Part shown: in pieces, positions 12,020 through 23,895 of the stretch
Layout: each line of letters opens with the position of its first letter
How positions within the stretch are numbered: the first letter of the stretch is position 1
Assembly (NCBI GenBank): GCA_009760855.2
Contig: WPIO01000020.1
Coordinates: 5,527,501 to 5,591,500, forward strand
Direction of reading: 5' to 3'
Source: Cristatella mucedo
Lineage: Eukaryota; Bryozoa; Phylactolaemata; Cristatellidae
Length of the DNA: 64,000 nucleotides
Notes under the pieces: generated by a model
Told to the model about the DNA's origin: nothing
Database searches by the model: none
Seen by the model: the letters and a program-made list of their open reading frames with translations, nothing else
Made by a program: the position numbers and the translations under genes

Positions 12020-12605
12020 AATTGTTTGAAATCACTTTGTAAGATAGCTCCTAATCTTAGATAGGGATCTAACATGATTGGTAGCTGCGGGCGCAGTCTT
12101 CTTAATGAAGCTTTTAAAATTTAGGCAGCTGTCGAAAACAACACCTAAATTCCGAGCATAATGTGACGATCGCACAGCAGCATCCCATATAATAATAGCA
12201 AAACTTGCTAGTCCAATCACACGTTTTAGCAGTTCCGTTGTATCCTCATCTAGTTTCAGGAAATTTTCTGAAATGTATGATCGCATATCTGCAAGGCAAG
12301 CGTGAATTTTATCAGTCAGTCACGCAGATTCCAACAGTTTAAATGACAAATACAGTTGAGTATCGTCGGCATAAAAGTGACGAACTATTTCATCGGCCCA
12401 AATCACTTAATAAGGGGTTGAGTATAAAGGGAGAATATCAAAGGACCAAGGACTAACCCTTGAGGAACTCTTCTATTGACTGGTCAGGTGAATGATACTT
12501 CAACCCCCGTGTGGCTCGGACTGAACGCAATTGGACAAGTACAATTTCAACCACGCCAATTTCTTGTCTGGCAGGTCGATCGTTGTTCTCTATTGTTCAA
12601 GTATG
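12020..12605 (-). mobile_element. LINE-A fragment, reverse transcriptase region
   Basis: On the minus strand it runs from a degraded WFKSYLSD-like region, through the palm segment, to the text after the palm. The best frame (12032-12286) shows SENFLKL, ELLKRVIGLASFAIII, and ARNLGVVFDSCLNFKSFI with SLSKIRSYL. These align with the same segments at 43105-43839 and 62288-62692. Stops and indels break it, and neither the 5' nor the 3' end of the element is present. Confidence 0.88.
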
Positions 12606-15600
12606 ATATCATGATAACTAGTGTATAAAGGTTCTACACGAGAGCTCACTTGAATAAACCTCATGTAGCGAGATTTATTTTGCTGAGGACTTTGATAACT
12701 GTCGTCAGATATCCACAGCTGCATGGTTAACCACGCAGGTCTTGCAAGGGGCGATTATGCATTGCCTGAGGCGAGTGGTAATGATAGCGGAGCCATTAAG
12801 ACTCTTGTGCCACTATATTAATAAGGCTGTTAAAACAGCCAAGGTTTTAAATTTCTAATTTTGACGGCTGCACTCTTATCACGGGAAGCCGTGGTGTCAT
12901 TATTGCTACTAAGCTGCATGTATGGTAATAAGCCAGTCTGGGAAGTGTTTTCACCTCATGAAAGCTGGTTTTGGAATGATGTACTTTAATTTATGATAGA
13001 CCAAGTGAGATTTGATAGCGGAACTAATCCAGAGAATTCGGCATTCGCCATTTAGGTAATAAGCGTGTTGACACCGGCTGCATGGGAATTAAGTAAGTCG
13101 AATTAAGAGCAAGGCTCGGAATAGTAGAAGGATAGGTAAAGCTGGGTTCGGGGTCATAGAGATAAAGATAATGCTTTGCGATAACATCATCTAGAGGTTG
13201 AGCCTAGACGAAAAAGGAAAGTGGTCTAAAAGCAACGTTTGAGGAACTTAAGAATTTAAGTGCTTGAGCTATGATAGATGTCTATATGCATCTAAACTCT
13301 GTAATGTCAGTAAAAATACAGCACTAAGTGCAGCACTGTGTCATTAAGACATTGAATTGTGGAGTGAAGAATTTTAAGTATCTGGTGATCATTGGCATTA
13401 AATTTTGCGGAAAAAAACAAGTGGTTCACTAAAGGAGAATCTGTCGTGATCTGAATCATTTAGAAACTAAAAATAAATGATCAAAAGAAGAGCTGACGAC
13501 AGAGGGCTTTGCTCAAAATCTAAACAACTTCATAGCCTATTAGATGAATTTATGTGACCTAAAGATTATCTGGATGCCACTCACTCAATTATTTTGAATA
13601 ATGAAGGTTAAAGTAAGAGTGGACAAAATGTATTTAAATTATCACAATCAGTGCTGTTGTTTGATTTTAAGCAATTTAAAGTAAGCTTGGAACACAGCTG
13701 TCTGCTTCAACTAAGGAGATGACTTTAATGACAATAGGGGTATAAGTTTACAAATTTATTTTATTTGGGCCACAACTAATCTAGCTCAAAAAACATTGAT
13801 ACATTATTTACAGCAGTAGCACTCTTTTTATATAAGTGTTGAAGATAACTTTAAAGACTAGATCACGAGCAAAAAATATTATGAAGACAGCAAGAAGGGA
13901 GGAATCCAGAAGGAAGAATGCCGAGAGGTTGAGATAGTGTAATATTAAAGAGACTGTATTTCGCAAGAAGAGTCTCTAATCCACCTTATTTTACTAATGA
14001 TGAATTTGGAGATATCTTCTCTTACTGTAACCACTCAGATTATTCGGCAGAACGGTTGATATTGTAGCTGTTAAAGTGGTCAAAGCTGTCGCTTAGCAAT
14101 GTTTTGGTAAGAAAGGCGAAAGCATTTTATCACTGACTTATGAGTTAGGCTTCAGCTAATATGGATTATTAGAAATGAAACTATATTATAAACTTTCATA
14201 GTTTGAATTTACGATCTGAATATTTAGGTGAATTTCTTCAGTCGCTGTCTAGTGTTGATTGGTCTTTCAACTCAGCTGTACGAAGGTAGACCGAAAGAAC
14301 AGAGGGTTCCGTTGATTACTGTTAACAGCAGAAATGCCAGGAGAAGTCAGGTTTTGGATTTTCCTGTGATTTAATATGTCAAATGGGGATACGCGTTCCA
14401 GAGAGAATTAAATCTGCACATAACCATATGCATCAAAATGGACTAAGATAAGGTTTAATGCAACATCAGCATTTTGCTAAACTAAAAAGTCTCTACAGAA
14501 CCTGGAGAAAACTCCCCGTTCTGAACAATATTATCACTTGCATTAGCAGTTGAGCGAAAGTTCAGCAGAAATATGGCTAGCTGAAGCAAAATGTTACAAG
14601 AACTAGCAAACCACAGAAGCTCTCATCAAAGTTGAAAACACGTTAAAAAAATTGCTTATCTATGACTGATCGTTGAACTTATTTTACGCAACTTACCAGA
14701 AGCTATCTGAAATGACTGTTGTAGTAGCGATGTTGTTTGTTGAGTGAAATCGCCAGTAGAAATTTCAGAGTGAATCTTACGTATATATTTGCACTGAGAA
14801 GGATTATAACACTGGCCAGCTATTACAATTGCATCACCAGTACCCTCATCTCACTCATTGTGGAAGAAACTGTTTTAGTACTTCATCGGGATTCAAGAAT
14901 CATCAGTTTGAAGAAAGCTATTATTAACTTGAACTAACTAAAACCATTTGTATTACTATCGGTTATAGCATCTTTAATCACCACTTAGCTCAAAATCGGG
15001 AAGTTTCCATTACGGAATAATGCTAAGACAACAGAAACGCCGACTATTTAAAATGCCACAAGAGGCTTCAGTAAATAATTTCACTAAAAGGTATTGAGTT
15101 TTCCTGAAAATTAGACCTGAAGAGAAAATAAACTTTAGCATGGGAGAATTAAAGCCATATCCCAAAAACAAGCCCCGTGGGCAGCTTTTTCTGCAATTGA
15201 GCAGCTTTTGCAGAAACTATAGGAGTGTTGTCACGTGGTACCAGACAGCTGAGGAATACTAAGAGAAGTGGACGGAAGCAGGAAAGATTTATACTGCAGG
15301 ATCAGAGCATGATATCAGTAGTGGCGAGAACGTTTTTGTTCAACTAAATGCTGATCCCACTGGAACCAATGACTTTGGGGAAATATTCTAAACGTTAGGG
15401 GCAAATGGTGCTTAGTATAGACAGTGAGGATGCCGCATGGGGAAGAGTCTATTAACAACATCATGTAGTGCTCCCAAATTACGGTATGTGTTCGCATATG
15501 TTGACATGCTCCGTATTGCCTGGGGCACTATGCATGGTTTGCGAGGGCGCACATAGGCACACATTTGCATTATCCACATACCATAATATCAAGAAGGCAC

Positions 15601-15990
15601 TATGGGGCGGCGATATTGTGTGGGTTACAACTTTATTTCTGAGGGCTTGGGTGCAATCAAACGTTTTGCTGGGCGCTTGGCTATTTCTACGGTAGCAACA
15701 CTTTGAAAAAGTTTGGCAAACGAGATGAGTCACGTTTTCTCATCTCGTCTCGTCTTGACTCGTGTGACTTTTGCTTTGTTCATCTATTTTTTGTTTCTTC
15801 TTGTTAGCCCAATTTTGGCCTCTAGTAACTGCCACCATTTTTGTCGCCACCCCATTTTAAAGTCTTCAATATGATGCTATATTACTTAATTTAATTGTAG
15901 ATTACATGGAATAATATTTTGACCTTTGAACAGGATAAATGTAAAAAGAAGAAGCTATTTCGTCGAGTACAAACCAAAAATTTTAGATGA
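12606..15990. other. no recognisable feature over 3.4 kb
   Basis: AT-rich, many stops in all frames, and no LINE, SINE or domain text. Overlapping frames on both strands at 15468-15733 cover the same bases and neither looks coding. Confidence 0.45.
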
Positions 15991-16021
15991 CTCCTAAGGC
16001 ACGAATCTGATGGATTTATAT

Positions 16022-16260
16022 TTAGAGAAGAGGTTGGTTCTTCGAATAGTCTGGAAATGCCAAGCGGAGTACGAAACCGCAGTCAGCAGGTGGATGAGGG
16101 CATGCTAAAAAGCTCAAGTGTGAATCAGGTCGGCAAGCATCATTTTCTGAGCTACAGGCATCATCACTGAATGGATCTTGGGCAAGAGAACAAGGGCCCT
16201 GATTTTGCGAAAGGCTCATATCATAGTGTTCGGTCTTGCACCAGAGTTAAAAATAATCAC
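16022..16260 (-). CDS. possible coding exon, unrecognised
   Basis: A minus-strand frame of about 75 codons ends at 16022. It is open upstream of the ATG at 16219 to about 16245. The translation is hydrophilic at the start (PFSDDACSSENDAC) and ends KNQPLL before the stop. There is no known domain, no canonical poly(A) hexamer close by and only a weak acceptor, so it may be chance. Confidence 0.22.
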
Positions 16261-16359
16261 AAAAGCATTACAATACTGGCTGGATGGCTTTCTCAATAAC
16301 TATGAACTGTCTCTAAGACCATCGACAACTCTCTTCAGGCTGTAAGATTGTGAAGCTGT

Positions 16360-16580
16360 TAAACTTTGTGCTTATGGTTGCTGACACTGTGTATACAACT
16401 ATTAAAAATATTTGCATGCTGACACTGTGAATATCACCTCTAATCATGTTATGCTTGTTGTCATTGAGCTTGCTACCACTACCCATTCGATAGCACTTCC
16501 TTTGCAGCTAATTAAAAGTGTCTAGAAAGACAGAGTTATATGAGGGTGCTATAAAAAACTTAATTATCATTCTTATTATC
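16360..16580 (+). mobile_element. LINE-B 3' UTR and tail
   Basis: It contains the family 3' UTR text: GCTGACACTGTG twice, ATCATGTTATGCTTGTTG, ACCCATTCGATAGCACTTCC. The worn tail is GTCTAGAAAGACAGAG then GAGGGTGCTATAAAA. The coding part is absent, so this is a short 5'-truncated insertion. Confidence 0.8.
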
Positions 16581-17039
16581 CTTTAACGTTTATTTACATT
16601 TAAGCTCTCTGTTGATGGTATTGATATTTCCAATTGTCAACTTCCCAACATGATTGGGGTGATTGAAACTGCGGTACTCAAGGGCCAAGGCTTTCAAATG
16701 TTTATTGATCATACTCTCCCCGTTATCTCAAATGACTATTGATCAGACGGTGCCTCATCAATCTACGTTCGGTAAACTGGTTATGCACATGCAGATGTTA
16801 TCTGTATTTTGGCGATTCGTCTAAATGGAAAGGAAACCACAACTCTTATCATCAGTAAGGGACAGATATTTAAGAATGAACGTGTTTCATATGTTATTGT
16901 TCTCGAAACCAAAAACGCCTGATGCCCACAACCAGTTATAAAGAAATGAGTCGGTTTGATGCTGCCACTTATTTTGCGAGGTGGGTATAGTGGTCTGCTA
17001 GTCTTGGATTCAGCCAACACTCACCGCCCTACAGACGTA

Positions 17040-17120
17040 AAGAACTTCCGTGCAGGAAGGGGGTGTGAGAGGGTGAGAGATAGTGAGAGAGGGAGAGCGA
17101 GCGAGAGAGGGCGAGAGCGG
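17040..17120 (+). repeat. imperfect (GA)n tract
   Basis: Purine-rich GAGAG tract with interruptions, including GAGAGAGGGAGAGCGAGCG. The 74-codon frame through it is Arg/Glu/Ser-rich because of the repeat. Confidence 0.85.
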
Positions 17121-17214
17121 AAGCAGAATATATCGAACAAAGTTTCTAGCTTGAATCACTATCTATATCCAGACTTTTGATCTTGCAATAAAAAAGCCAT
17201 TAACGGAACATTTT

Positions 17215-17385
17215 CGGTGATAGTACACAAGGTAAGGCGGTTTCTACTCACGACCTCGGTCCCGATGTCGTAGGTTTGAATCTGGCTGCGGGCGATGCCT
17301 TATTGTAGCTAAAAGTGGTGGTAATAGCCTTTAATGCTCTTCTCCCGTTACACAAAAATAGGCTTTTAAATCACCTAGTTTTCGT
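17215..17385 (+). mobile_element. SINE-2 copy
   Basis: The head reads GGTAAGGCGGTTTCTAC then CACGACCTCGGTCCCGATG, with a B-box-like GTAGGTTTGAATCTGG near 17270. It is followed by the GCGGGCGATGCC word, the body GTGGTGGTAATAGCC, and TCTCCCGTTACACAAAAATA. The A-box half is truncated or mutated. Confidence 0.85.
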
Positions 17386-17894
17386 TTTTTTAATGACTAC
17401 ATGGAAAATAGAATGAGAGAAATCTGTGCGGTAACTTTATTAAGTAAGCTTGGCCTGTAAGTGGTCGTTACGCGAGTGAAGAAAGCATGGGATATAATTC
17501 AGACAGCTGTGTTCATAATGCACTAAAAGCGGGCTAAATGGACAAGATGTGCTCAAATAATTCTATTGATAGACATGAAAGACTGTGGCAAAAAGGTTCC
17601 ACTGGAAACGATGTGGCAAGTATTTCATGTAGGAATACATATTTTCGAGATTAACGACGATGTTCCAGAAAAGATTAAATCACTATATTTAAATATAAAT
17701 AGTTTTTTTTTCATAAAAAAAAAACAGATTTATGTATATGAATGAATACAGATTTGACTGCAAGAATAAAATAAGACATCACCTGATAACAAGCCCTTAA
17801 GGCACTTTTAGAAGGTAAACCAAATCTAAGACAATCTCTTATTTTCGGAAAACACAGTAATTATTCTAAGCAAAATCTGCAGACGTAATCTACA
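17386..17894. other. no gene; AT-rich with T- and A-runs
   Basis: Homopolymer runs of T then A occur at about 17704-17724. Nothing else is recognised. Confidence 0.4.
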
Positions 17895-18075
17895 GGTTAA
17901 TTATAATAATAATACAATTGATAAAGCACCCTCGGAGAACTCAATCTATGTCTTGGCACTTTACATTTGTTGCAAAGTAAAACACGATCGAATGTTGAGT
18001 GGTATCAGACTCGATAAGCAACATGAATAGCATGGATAGGGGTGACATGCACAGGTTCGGCATGCAATTTTAGCT
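17895..18075 (-). mobile_element. LINE-B 3' end, inverted
   Basis: It begins with AATAATAAT near 17904. The inverted tail follows (TTGATAAAGCACCC, GGAGAACTCAATCTATG, GGCACTTTACATTTG), then 3' UTR text (CGATCGAATGTTGAG, GATAAGCAACATGAATAGC, GACATGCACAGGTTCGGC). The coding part is missing. Confidence 0.88.
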
Positions 18076-19259
18076 AGTTGCAGGTTTTCTTTGAGTAATT
18101 TTGTGAAGATCTATTGTACCTTAGAAGAATTAATTGAGAATTTCCGAATGCATTGTAAAGTTAAGCTCTTGTGATACCCATGCCGTAGTGCTCAGTATGG
18201 ACCATTCTTTTGCATAGGCATTATGAGACTGTATGTAACCTCAGGAATTGCTGTCGATTCGGTTGCACTGGAAGCGATTTCAGCTCGCTTATTGTCTTGT
18301 GGCTATAAAAACAGTGTATCATCCGTTGCCGATGGCTTTTATGATCAGCAGTTGCTTCAGGGAATGGCCAATATTCAAATATCCCTGTTTGCAGCTTACC
18401 TAATTTACTGTTTAATCTGATCGGTAGGTTTTTGTGTCGGAACTCTTTATATGATGTTTAAAAGTTTCATAAGTTTGAACAGTTCTCTCGACGCTGCAGC
18501 ACAAAATGGTACGTATCCCTGAAGAATGAAGGATGAGGGCATTCGCCTGAATCTTCAGCTTTCTCAAGGAAAGCTTCACTCAGCAGACACAACGTAATGC
18601 TTGAAGGGTACGGGGAGAACATCTGAGCAAGTCATAATGGTGTTTAGTTGATTAGGACACGTCAGGAGCTTGCTCGGTCACAATTCAACCAACGAATGTG
18701 CAATAAACCCATAACAATTCATGAAATACATATAGACTTAATTATCAACTTTTTCTCTTTTACCGAGACCTTGATGAAACCAGCTAATTGCCTCACCATT
18801 TTCAAAGCAAACAACAGGCTTCTCTTACGTCCATAGCAATAGATCAGTCTAAATTAGGAAAATAATTACAATTGCCGAAATTATTTCCCACTATTTCAAA
18901 AACTTTGAAGTCTCCTCGAAGCAGTGCTATATTTAGGAAACTTCACTTGAGTACCTTCGACCACAAGCGGCCACTGGTGGTAGTAATCTGGTGTCCCAGG
19001 TACTAAGTCATCACAGATTTACAACTTGCGTGGCTTCATTTCAATTAAGGGACTTACACATTTATATTCTCTCATTATAGCTGTTTTCAACATTCACTTT
19101 CATCACTTGAACAACGCCTTAAGAGCAGTCCTTTGTGAAGTGACTGACTCAATTTTTTGTGGCTCATGTGCATGACCAAACGCACGATAAGAGACAAACA
19201 CATTTTAGCACACACAAAATTTGTCCCAAAAACGCATGCTGCAATCCTTTAGGTTCATT
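18076..19259. other. no recognisable feature
   Basis: Short frames at 18223-18420 and 18648-18836 have no domain or splice context. Confidence 0.4.
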
Positions 19260-20110
19260 TAATTCTGCTCATATAGATGTACTTGGATTTCATTCTATCT
19301 TCGTGGTGTGATCCTTAACACATGTAAACAAGTGGGTGAATTTCGATATCACTAGGCCGCTGACATCGATGCTGTCTGCACGCAACTATTCTTTTCGATC
19401 ATGCTGCTCAATCCCGCTTCCGACCTGTAACTACTGGTAGAATGCTGCAGCAAGACCCTAGCTGGTATGCTGAACTACGTTTTCAATTCTAACCAGTAGC
19501 CATTAGCCCCTATCAACATGCCGTGCGATCAACTGCAGGCAAAGTCTAGCTACATTTACTGAGCATAAGCTTAAGAAAGCACGTACACATTATCAGAACC
19601 TACTGCCTCCAGCCAGGCAAGAGACGACTGCTGGAGATTCTACGGACTGAATCTGGCTAAGGCCTAATCTATCTTCCATAAAACAAAAATACCGAGGAAT
19701 AGCAGAGGCAAGAGTTATCTCTAGGTCATACGAACCTAAAATCCTTTGAGCATCGTACATTTAGTTGGTATGCTCCCGAAGTCTGTAAATCACTCCCAAT
19801 TGATGTTACGACATCGATAGTCTTGACGACATTTAAAAAGAAACTAAATGTGCACCTGCTGGTCACATTATATGCCAGGTAAATGCAAGTTGTCCTTTAA
19901 ATGCATTCATGTGCTTATACTGAGCTATGCAACCACTAAACGAATTTACATGCTCACACTGTTCATGTTTCCTCCTATCATTGTATGCATTTTGACTTTG
20001 CACATGTTTCCACTAATTATTTTCTTATTCTTCTCGGTCTGCGTGTAAAGTGAATAGACAGAGATTAAGTTATGGGAGCGCTATGCATGACTTTCTCATA
20101 TTACTACGGC
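19260..20110 (+). mobile_element. LINE-B, old partial copy
   Basis: The segment near 19400 (CATGCTGCTCAATCCCGC) matches LINE-B at about 39300. The segment near 19740-19830 (CGAACCTAAAATCCTTTGAG, TATGCTCCCGAAG, GACATTTAAAAAGAAACTAA) is the family C-terminus, normally read as TNLKSF, YAPExWNSL and FKxxLKTHL. It ends with a 3' UTR and worn tail (GAATAGACAGAGATTAAG, GGGAGCGCTATGCATG near 20050-20085). Frames are broken throughout, and parts of the RT region are deleted. Confidence 0.75.
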
Positions 20111-20760
20111 ACACACTTGCACTTAATTTGAGTCATAGGGATATTGGTACAGGTCATCATGCTACTTGTTGCAGATATTCAAAGGTTTCAAATACATTTA
20201 TGCGTAAAAATTAACATAAACATAAACATGTAATTATGTAAATAGGTTCTGTAAATATAAATATTAATATATATCTTCATGACAATACGCCTTCGAATAA
20301 TTGTTCTGACATTCTTGTCATTAGTATTAGTTTTAGCAGTTTACTTATTCACAGCATTCAAGTTAAGCCTTTTTTACAGTTCTAGTGCTAATGAGTCGGA
20401 CTACACAGAGGCTAAGCTGGTGCGCCACAAGAACACGCTCTAAAAAGATACCTAACTACTAAGTAATAAGAATTGCCTTTAAACGCCTGGAAAGTAGAAT
20501 GTTTACAGACTACAGTGGAGCACGAATTAGCCTTGTTTTCATATGGCATTGTATACTAAATCTTTACAGCTATGCGAGCAAAATGGCGGTCGTTTATTCG
20601 CTGACTGTCTCTCAGCGGTCGCAGGCTTATAATTTGTTTATGGTCATGAATTGATTACATTTAACTCGAACACGCATAGCCCAGGCTTAAAAACTACCTT
20701 TAAAGAGCAAAAACATGATACGGTTCGTCTTCGAGTGCCGAGAATGAACGTACCTGCCAT
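20111..20760. other. no recognisable feature
   Basis: Nothing gene-like or repeat-like seen on either strand. Confidence 0.4.
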
Positions 20761-21500
20761 TGGAGCTACCAGTCAGTGCTAGGTTAGGTTCGAGGTTCAA
20801 TGGTCCCCTGGCAAGTTCCGCAAGCTAGAGTCCTTCCAGGGCCGGCGAGGCAGCAGCGCTGCCCAACCAGACTCACTCGCTAAAGTCACGTGCTCAAGAC
20901 TCCCGGCCAGACCTGTTTCAGTACTTGGCGATTATGTTCAAAGCAAGGCAAGCGAATTTATAGTACCCTCGACACAATGATCTGGAGAATAGTCTATAAG
21001 TTTAAAAACCGAAACAACTTGCAGAATGCCTGGAAGCTGTGAGGTCATTGATCGAATAGAGTAAAGCTTGGAACAAATCAAGCATTTTGGCAAGGACATA
21101 CCGAAATAAATATAAATTCTCGCTCTCCCAGAAGCGCAGGGGTGAGCAGCATTACTTATATTGTTACAAGCGCCGTTCGCGGTTTCACGCCCAGTTAGCG
21201 TTCGGCCACTAACGTAGCGCCCGTAACGGCGCTAGTCTCAGCCGCCGCTCGACGAATAATGCTGACGCCTGAACCTTGAACCCCGGCAGAGACTTTTAGT
21301 TACGCAAAGGTACCCAAGTATGCTGTGAAAGATCCTGATGAACAGCTATTGCAGGTGTCCACGTTCGGCTTTACAGATTTTCGTCTTCTGCTGCACTGTC
21401 GCTGTGGCTATCGTCTTGAACTCATCTTCCTCGCCAACCACCGTCCTGCCAATGAGCTAAACTTAAAGCGTTTGCAGAACCGGTAAAATTTCATAATTTT
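20760..21500. promoter_or_regulatory. CpG-rich island-like stretch
   Basis: This stretch is visibly richer in G, C and CpG than its surroundings (GGGCCGGCGAGGCAGC near 20838, GCGCCGTTCGCGG near 21170, CAGCCGCCGCTCGACG near 21240). In an AT-rich genome this may mark a promoter or an unmethylated region. I find no clear first exon next to it, so the call is only compositional. Confidence 0.3.
21169..21233. repeat. GC-rich stem-loop
   Basis: Exact 9-bp arms AGCGCCGTT (21169-21177) and AACGGCGCT (21225-21233) enclose a smaller inverted pair, GTTAG and CTAAC, around CGTTCGGCCA. The result is a nested hairpin within the CpG-rich stretch. Confidence 0.8.
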
Positions 21501-21751
21501 AGGTCCTCATCACTTCCCCTGGCCGGAGACAGCGTTGCAGAGATTTCTTAAAGTACACATGAAACGATACCATAGCAAAGCAAGATTATTGTACATTATG
21601 CAAGGAGAAGGAGAAGGAGGAGTCCAGTCACCGTTGCACGAGTAATGTCGACTTGGACTTATTTGGGTCTGTATTCGAACTTCCTCAGCAATCCAGTCAT
21701 GTTTGCCTTTAGTTTAGTTTAGTTAGTCAGCGAGGCGTAGTAAATAATGCC

Positions 21752-21895
21752 CTTGCCGAGCTGGTTTGGTCTAGCGGTTAAAGTGCTCGCCTCGATCAAG
21801 GTCTGACTGAGGTAGTGGGCTCGAGCCCCGAGACATATGTGAAGCGCCTGAATAGAGATTAAGTTCTCTTGGGGCGCTATATAAATGTATGAATT
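21752..21895 (+). mobile_element. SINE-1 copy, best preserved
   Basis: The tRNA-like head carries an A box TGGTCTAGCGG (21767-21777) and a B box GGCTCGAGCCC (21818-21828), the internal RNA polymerase III promoter of tRNA genes. The tail reads AAGCGCCTGAATAGAGATTA, then AGTTCTCTTGGGGCGCTATA, then TAAATG. A functional tRNA is unlikely: no intact acceptor stem can be paired and the 3' part is not tRNA. The tail is shared with LINE-B. Confidence 0.92.
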
Positions 21896-22024
21896 ATATA
21901 TATTCAACATCTGGCAGGAGCATTAATTGGCAGACTTTCGAAAAGCGGTGAAAAGAACCCCAAAGCATTTCCTTTTAAGATACGACACTTTAGCGACCAT
22001 AGCATGATGATAAGAGCTGCAATT
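21896..22024. other. no recognisable feature
   Basis: Short spacer after SINE-1; nothing seen. Confidence 0.4.
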
Positions 22025-22204
22025 TGATTGAAATTCACGTCATCAACGATGCAGACAACGCGCTCACCAGGTTGCACGTCAATAGCTTTCGCGCCGCCGC
22101 AGAAGTCGCACCGATATTGTGATGAGCGGAAGAAACATTTTCCTCAATTCGGAAAGCGTGCAAACAGTTGTCACCATTCAAACATAGAGCTTCCTAACAC
22201 ATAG
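22025..22204 (+). pseudogene. possible zinc-knuckle remnant of an LTR-element gag
   Basis: An open frame ends at the TAG near 22202 and includes SHRYCDERKKHFPQFGKRAN followed by SCHHSN. This resembles the pattern of Ty3/Gypsy-type Gag knuckles: a Cys, a His, a P-x-aromatic-G-K stretch, then Cys and Asn/His. Several of the expected Cys are missing. No protease or RT frame follows, so if real it is a dead fragment. Confidence 0.28.
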
Positions 22205-23757
22205 GCATTCCTTGATATAATCGTGTAGCAGAGGGATGCGACATACAGCATTGTCGCTGCACTGAATATTGCCAAACGCATTTCCTCATCTGGCCCGTAG
22301 CAACGCTGGGCTTAAGACGCATTACTTGTAGTGCTCACACCTTCAGTAGATGACGGGCAATTAGAGAAAGGAGCTTGTTCATCGGCAGAGCAGCAGTCGT
22401 CAACCTCAGCGACTCGAACGGTAGCAGTCTTCAAGCAAGGTCAACAGTCGCATGCTCTTCAGCGGCTATTAATGGATATGAGTCGCTGACCTCTTCAAAC
22501 CAAGTGAAGCCACCTGCACGTTGTCAGCAGCAATTTCTATGCACTCGTGAAAAATACTTAAACAAATCTCTGGCTTCTGAAGAAATAGCTTCCCGATTTT
22601 GGCACACGGAGTTTCAACTATAGCCTGCACTTGTGCAAAATTGGTTTCTTGATAGCCCTGGATATCTTTTAAATTAACCGTAGTACAGTAAAGCCTGCTG
22701 TCGTCATTAGCAAGCTCAATTTATAAACAGGTACCAGTATCAGCACTACTTTCAGCTGACTGCTTATTAGCTATGACATTGGCAATAGATATTCCGAATT
22801 GCTGCATCAGAGCATTTTGAGCTAACTGCCGCACTGACGTGCAATGTAATAAAAAAATGCCACTGCCTTGGCTGAGAGTGTTTAAATAAGGTCGTCTTTT
22901 CAGCTGATAGGTTCATTTATAGAGCCAACGTGAAGGGAAAAGCTATTAGCATTCCAATATATGAATGATCTGAGCTGAGGTGGTGTGCATCGTATCAGCA
23001 GCTGCGAGTGTGATATTATTACTCTTCATCAATTTCGCTTCCTCGGTGGAAAGCAGTGGTAGCAGGGCCATCCATTGAGGCTCCATGGGCCGTAGGCCCC
23101 TGCTGGAAAAGGTCCGACGACACACGGTTCGTCGGCTACGTCAAACAGACACCAGTCTCCTCAAAATACACTGAGTCGAAAGAGTTAGTGATTGAGTCCA
23201 GTTGTATGTCTTCTTCACTGCTATCAATCCAGCACAGCTCCTCCAGTAAACAGACCGGGACCGGTCTGTTTCTCTTATTGAATGCATCAAAGTGAGCAGA
23301 TGCCTGCTTCAGGCATCTGAAGCCAGCGTGCTGACGAGTGTTGTGTCTCCCTCAAGTACACCATAGCAGCCTGGTGGCAGAGACTTGAGCTAACTTGAGT
23401 GGCAGACTTGATTGCTAGCTGCAGCTAGCACCGATGAACCGGTCAGCAGGCATTGCATGGAAATTAGTTTGTCTCATCCCTTGCGGTAATCCTATGCATC
23501 GCTCTGATCTTGAGCATTTTCGGTCAGGCGCTTGAGAATCCAAGATTGTGCTCAGGGGGCTGATATATTAGTTGGTAGGTTGGCACGAAGGCATAGTTTT
23601 ACTGAGAAGAGTTAGAATTAAGATTTAAGGCACCATCATGACATGCTTGGAAATGACTAGTCATATACGCTCGCTTCCCAAATCCATTGCTGATTACCTT
23701 TAATTTGCTTTGTCAAAGCAGTCTAATACCTCGGTCGACAGGGTTATTCCAACTTTT
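22205..23757. other. no recognised gene
   Basis: Open frames at 22375-22623 and 23056-23295 are Ser-rich with no motif or strong splice signal. The sequence is somewhat less AT-rich than its neighbours. I cannot rule out old transposon or host exon remnants. Confidence 0.35.
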
Positions 23758-23895
23758 ATGATAATAATAATGCACATGATAAAGGGGCCTCGGAGAACTC
23801 ACATCTCTTTCTAGGTGCTGTACGTTTTCTGCAAATGAAAATCGGTATGCGGCAGTATAAGAGTGCTAAGCAATAAATCTAGGGTAGGGAATGTC
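23758..23895 (-). mobile_element. LINE-B 3' end, inverted
   Basis: ATAATAATAATGCAC near 23760 is followed by the inverted tail ATGATAAAGGGGCCTCGG, TCTCTTTCTAGGTGCTG. Only a short piece of 3' UTR remains. Confidence 0.85.

Noticed and set aside
21752-21840. A genuine tRNA gene
   Set aside because: A and B boxes are present, but the acceptor stem does not pair and a SINE tail follows; similar heads recur in other copies.
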